NCBI GenBank assembly: GCA_007135845.1 | Contig: SLIC01000041.1 | Coordinates: forward strand, 1 to 8,101 | Direction: 5' to 3' | Length of the DNA: 8,101 nucleotides | Origin: Candidatus Brevefilum sp. | Lineage (GTDB): Bacteria > Chloroflexota > Anaerolineae > Anaerolineales > Anaerolineaceae | Shown here: positions 6,871 to 8,101 of the stretch, piece after piece | Layout: each line of letters opens with the position of its first letter | Position numbering within the stretch: position 1 is the first letter of the stretch | Translations under genes and position numbers: made by a program | The notes under the pieces: generated by a model | The model's input: the letters and a program-made list of their open reading frames with translations, nothing else | What the model was told of the DNA's origin: nothing | The model's database searches: none

Positions 6871-6897
6871 CCTATTATAACGCAATTTGATAATAGG
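6871..6897. promoter_or_regulatory. Perfect inverted repeat overlapping a TATAAT hexamer (candidate operator)
   Basis: CCTATTAT at 6871-6878 and ATAATAGG at 6890-6897 are exact inverted copies separated by 11 bases, centred one to two helical turns apart as for a dimeric repressor. On the minus strand TATAAT (6879-6874) lies in one arm and TATTAT (6895-6890) in the other. No good TTGACA-like box is found 16-18 bases upstream of either, so the promoter itself is weakly supported. The repeat could also form an RNA hairpin. Confidence 0.4.
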
Positions 6898-6950
6898 CGG
6901 TCTCATATTCAACGCTCATTATAAAAAAGTGATCATCTGGCACGATAAAG

Positions 6951-7607
6951 TCAATCCGATTTTCCGGGTTGCTCACCATAACCCGCCGACCGGTGAATGA
7001 CTTCCTGAATTTCATTCTCACTGAGACCAACCGGTGTTCCCACAGTCCTGGAAATTAAATAAAGCTTGGCAACAAATTCGACCAATTCGGCCGTAGAAAA
7101 AGCCTTCCTGAGGTTCTTCCCAACGGCTGCCACACCATGATTGGCCATCAAAACCGCATTCTTACTGCCAATCGCACGACAAATGTTAGCCGCCAGGCTG
7201 TCGGTACCAAAGGTCGCGTAGTGTGCCAGGGGAACAGAACCGCCTGCGCTCCCCAGTAAATAGTGCACGGCCGGCAACTCCCACCGCAAACAAGACAAGA
7301 CAGTCGCATATTCAGAATGGGTATGCACAACTGCTTTGATATCCGGCCGGTGATTGATCAAAGCCAGGTGAAAGGCCATTTCAGACGAGGGCTTCAGATG
7401 GCCATCGACAACCGTCCCAGTCAGGTCGACCACGACCACGTCCTCCGGGCTGATATTATCATAAGCCACACCTGAGGGTGAAATGGCAAGCAGGGTTTTA
7501 TCTTCGTTGCACAGGCTGATATTACCCCCAGTCCCCTTGACCAAACCAGTGGAGATCATTTTTATCCCATACTTTACGACAGCGATTCTTTCTTCTGAAA
7601 GGAGCAT
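6951..7607 (-). CDS. Class II (zinc) aldolase, fuculose-1-phosphate aldolase type; probable 5-methylthio/5-deoxyribulose-1-phosphate aldolase
   Basis: 218-residue cytosolic aldolase/adducin-family enzyme, close in length to the 215-residue E. coli FucA. Landmarks: GTGGNIS (25-31, phosphate binding), SPSGVAYD (43-50), SSE with catalytic Glu76, HTHS with zinc ligands His95 and His97, and ANHGV with zinc ligand His157, a spacing matching FucA. Glu76 fits aldol cleavage rather than the MtnB dehydratase reaction, but class II dehydratases and aldolases are hard to separate by eye. Next to an MtnA-type isomerase, the expected substrate is 5-methylthio- or 5-deoxyribulose-1-phosphate, giving DHAP and an aldehyde. 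The ATG at 7607 has AAGGAA (7614-7619) six bases upstream. A TTG 12 codons earlier and two ATGs between them are in frame but lack such a site. It sits first in the salvage set and is separated from the transporter genes by the terminator-bearing leader. Confidence 0.88.
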   Translation of the reverse strand: MLLSEERIAVVKYGIKMISTGLVKGTGGNISLCNEDKTLLAISPSGVAYDNISPEDVVVVDLTGTVVDGHLKPSSEMAFHLALINHRPDIKAVVHTHSEYATVLSCLRWELPAVHYLLGSAGGSVPLAHYATFGTDSLAANICRAIGSKNAVLMANHGVAAVGKNLRKAFSTAELVEFVAKLYLISRTVGTPVGLSENEIQEVIHRSAGYGEQPGKSD

Positions 7608-7629
7608 TTTTGATTCCTTCATCATATAA

Positions 7630-7663
7630 ATTATAGTACCCAAGATAAACGGGTTTCATTATA
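7630..7663 (-). promoter_or_regulatory. Candidate promoter(s) for the aldolase gene
   Basis: Two perfect TATAAT hexamers occur on the minus strand at 7635-7630 and 7663-7658. The downstream one has ATGAAA (7659-7654) 18 bases upstream as a 4-of-6 match to TTGACA; the upstream one has no convincing -35. Transcription from the nearer hexamer would start about 15 bases before the ATG at 7607, keeping the ribosome site. A 10-base palindrome GAAGTACTTC lies further upstream at 7684-7693. Confidence 0.3.
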
Positions 7664-7726
7664 CAGGAATTTGGGTGAACCTGGAAGTACTTCAGCTATT
7701 TTCGACCCTGCTATTTTTATTTCATG

Positions 7727-8101
7727 CTAAAACTTCAGCCTTGGTTCAGTTTCCCGCTTAATAACCGTATTGAAGAAGATAATCAGAAGGACAGAAATAC
7801 CGCCCAAGCCGAGGAATCCGATCACAACATAGGGAAAAAACACTTCCCAGGGGATAAAAAGTCCTTCATGAGGGTCGAGCACAAAGTTCGAACGCAGAAA
7901 GGCTGTCGACCCACCTTGCAAGACCTCGTCCAAGGGGATTGACCAAGTACTGACTCCCGCAGCAGTCTGAATGCCATTTGTGGAAATTATTTGAGGTGTT
8001 GACAGGCTGACAACAGTAGTGGCGCGAGACAAATCCATCAAGTTAACACCTGGGATAACAAGCGTTGAATTGGCCACATCAATGGTTTGGGTAAAACGGT
8101 A
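7727..8101 (-). CDS. C-terminal end of an unrecognised membrane-anchored protein (5' end cut by window edge)
   Basis: The frame is open from the window edge to TAG at 7727, giving 124 visible residues. A GTG at 8077 is in frame but has no reason to be the start, since the reading frame continues upstream without a stop. Visible residues 1-85 are rich in Ser, Thr, Val and Ile with alternating beta-strand character (TTVVSLSTPQIIS, GVSTWSIPLDEV, STAFLRSNFVLDP), as in an extracytoplasmic beta domain. A single hydrophobic segment follows (about 89-111, FPYVVIGFLGLGGISVLLII), then a short basic tail (KRETEPRLKF), the arrangement of a C-terminally anchored surface protein. An LppM-like domain crossed my mind from the TW-x-P strand but is unproven. 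No link to the salvage genes is evident, and the 119-base gap to the aldolase suggests a separate unit. Confidence 0.7.
   Translation of the reverse strand, partial: YRFTQTIDVANSTLVIPGVNLMDLSRATTVVSLSTPQIISTNGIQTAAGVSTWSIPLDEVLQGGSTAFLRSNFVLDPHEGLFIPWEVFFPYVVIGFLGLGGISVLLIIFFNTVIKRETEPRLKF

Larger units (their letters stand above)
6620..6950 (-). promoter_or_regulatory. Leader region upstream of the ECF ATPase gene (probable cis-regulatory RNA, class not recognised)
   Basis: 331 bases without a conventional gene, A+T-rich relative to its neighbours. In minus-strand order it holds a T run just after the aldolase stop, several TATAAT-like hexamers (6918-6923, 6874-6879), a 27-base dyad, pairable segments (AGGAATG near 6873 with CATTCCT near 6770; CACCAA with TTGGTG flanking about 24 bases between roughly 6768 and 6733), a strong terminator, and the ATPase ribosome site. 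The layout 'aptamer-sized stretch, terminator, start codon' is that of a riboswitch or attenuator. I tried the purine, SAM, THF and T-box consensus elements by eye and found none. Confidence 0.5.

Noticed and set aside
6620..6950. Purine, SAM, THF riboswitch or T-box in the ATPase leader
   Set aside because: I looked for their conserved cores on the minus strand and none was found; only ACCGCC near 6900 faintly recalls a T-box and it lacks the context.
7608..7643. Earlier in-frame starts of the aldolase (TTG 7643, ATG 7625 and 7622)
   Set aside because: No ribosome site precedes them, whereas AAGGAA stands six bases before ATG 7607 and the family begins there.
1..8101. CRISPR arrays, tRNA or rRNA genes, insertion sequences
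   Set aside because: No regularly spaced repeats, no transposase-like protein, no terminal repeats, and no tRNA-like or rRNA-like segment was seen on either strand.

Overview
This window is one long run of minus-strand genes and reads as an accessory catabolic and transport locus. Base composition is moderate (roughly the high 40s % G+C by eye). Gene packing is tight, with overlapping stop/start codons and good AGGAG-type ribosome sites. The protein style (fused ECF ATPase, large S component, C-terminally anchored surface protein) suggests an anaerobic bacterium, possibly Chloroflexota/Anaerolineae. That assignment is a guess from sequence style: no rRNA or marker gene is present.

In transcription order (right to left) the window holds: the C-terminal end of an unrecognised membrane-anchored protein (8101-7727); a class II aldolase (7607-6951); a 331-base leader containing a dyad over a -10-like hexamer and a strong intrinsic terminator just before the next start (6950-6620); a fused double ATPase of an energy-coupling factor (ECF) transporter (6619-4919); the ECF T component (4919-4137); a divergent MtnA-type sugar-1-phosphate isomerase (4123-3086); an MTAP/PNP-family nucleoside phosphorylase (3062-2286); a 134-base gap; an ECF S component with a C-terminal extension (2151-1315); a hairpin; and an amidohydrolase of the MTA/SAH/5'-deoxyadenosine deaminase family (1234 to beyond position 1).

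Taken together the genes spell a complete import-and-salvage pathway for 5'-methylthioadenosine (MTA) and/or 5'-deoxyadenosine. The proposed order is uptake by ECF S/T/A-A, deamination of the adenine ring to the inosine analogue, phosphorolysis to hypoxanthine plus 5-methylthio- or 5-deoxyribose-1-phosphate, isomerisation to the ribulose-1-phosphate, and aldol cleavage to DHAP plus (methylthio)acetaldehyde or acetaldehyde. The last steps match the known 'DHAP shunt'. The deamination-first order is supported by an Asn in the phosphorylase base-binding motif where MTA phosphorylases carry Asp. Individual enzyme families are well supported. The transporter substrate and the exact nucleoside are inferred from context.

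The most notable non-coding element is the leader before the ECF ATPase gene. Its terminator 3' arm can pair either with its own 5' arm or with a 9-base sequence abutting the Shine-Dalgarno site of the ATPase gene. I could not match it to a known riboswitch.
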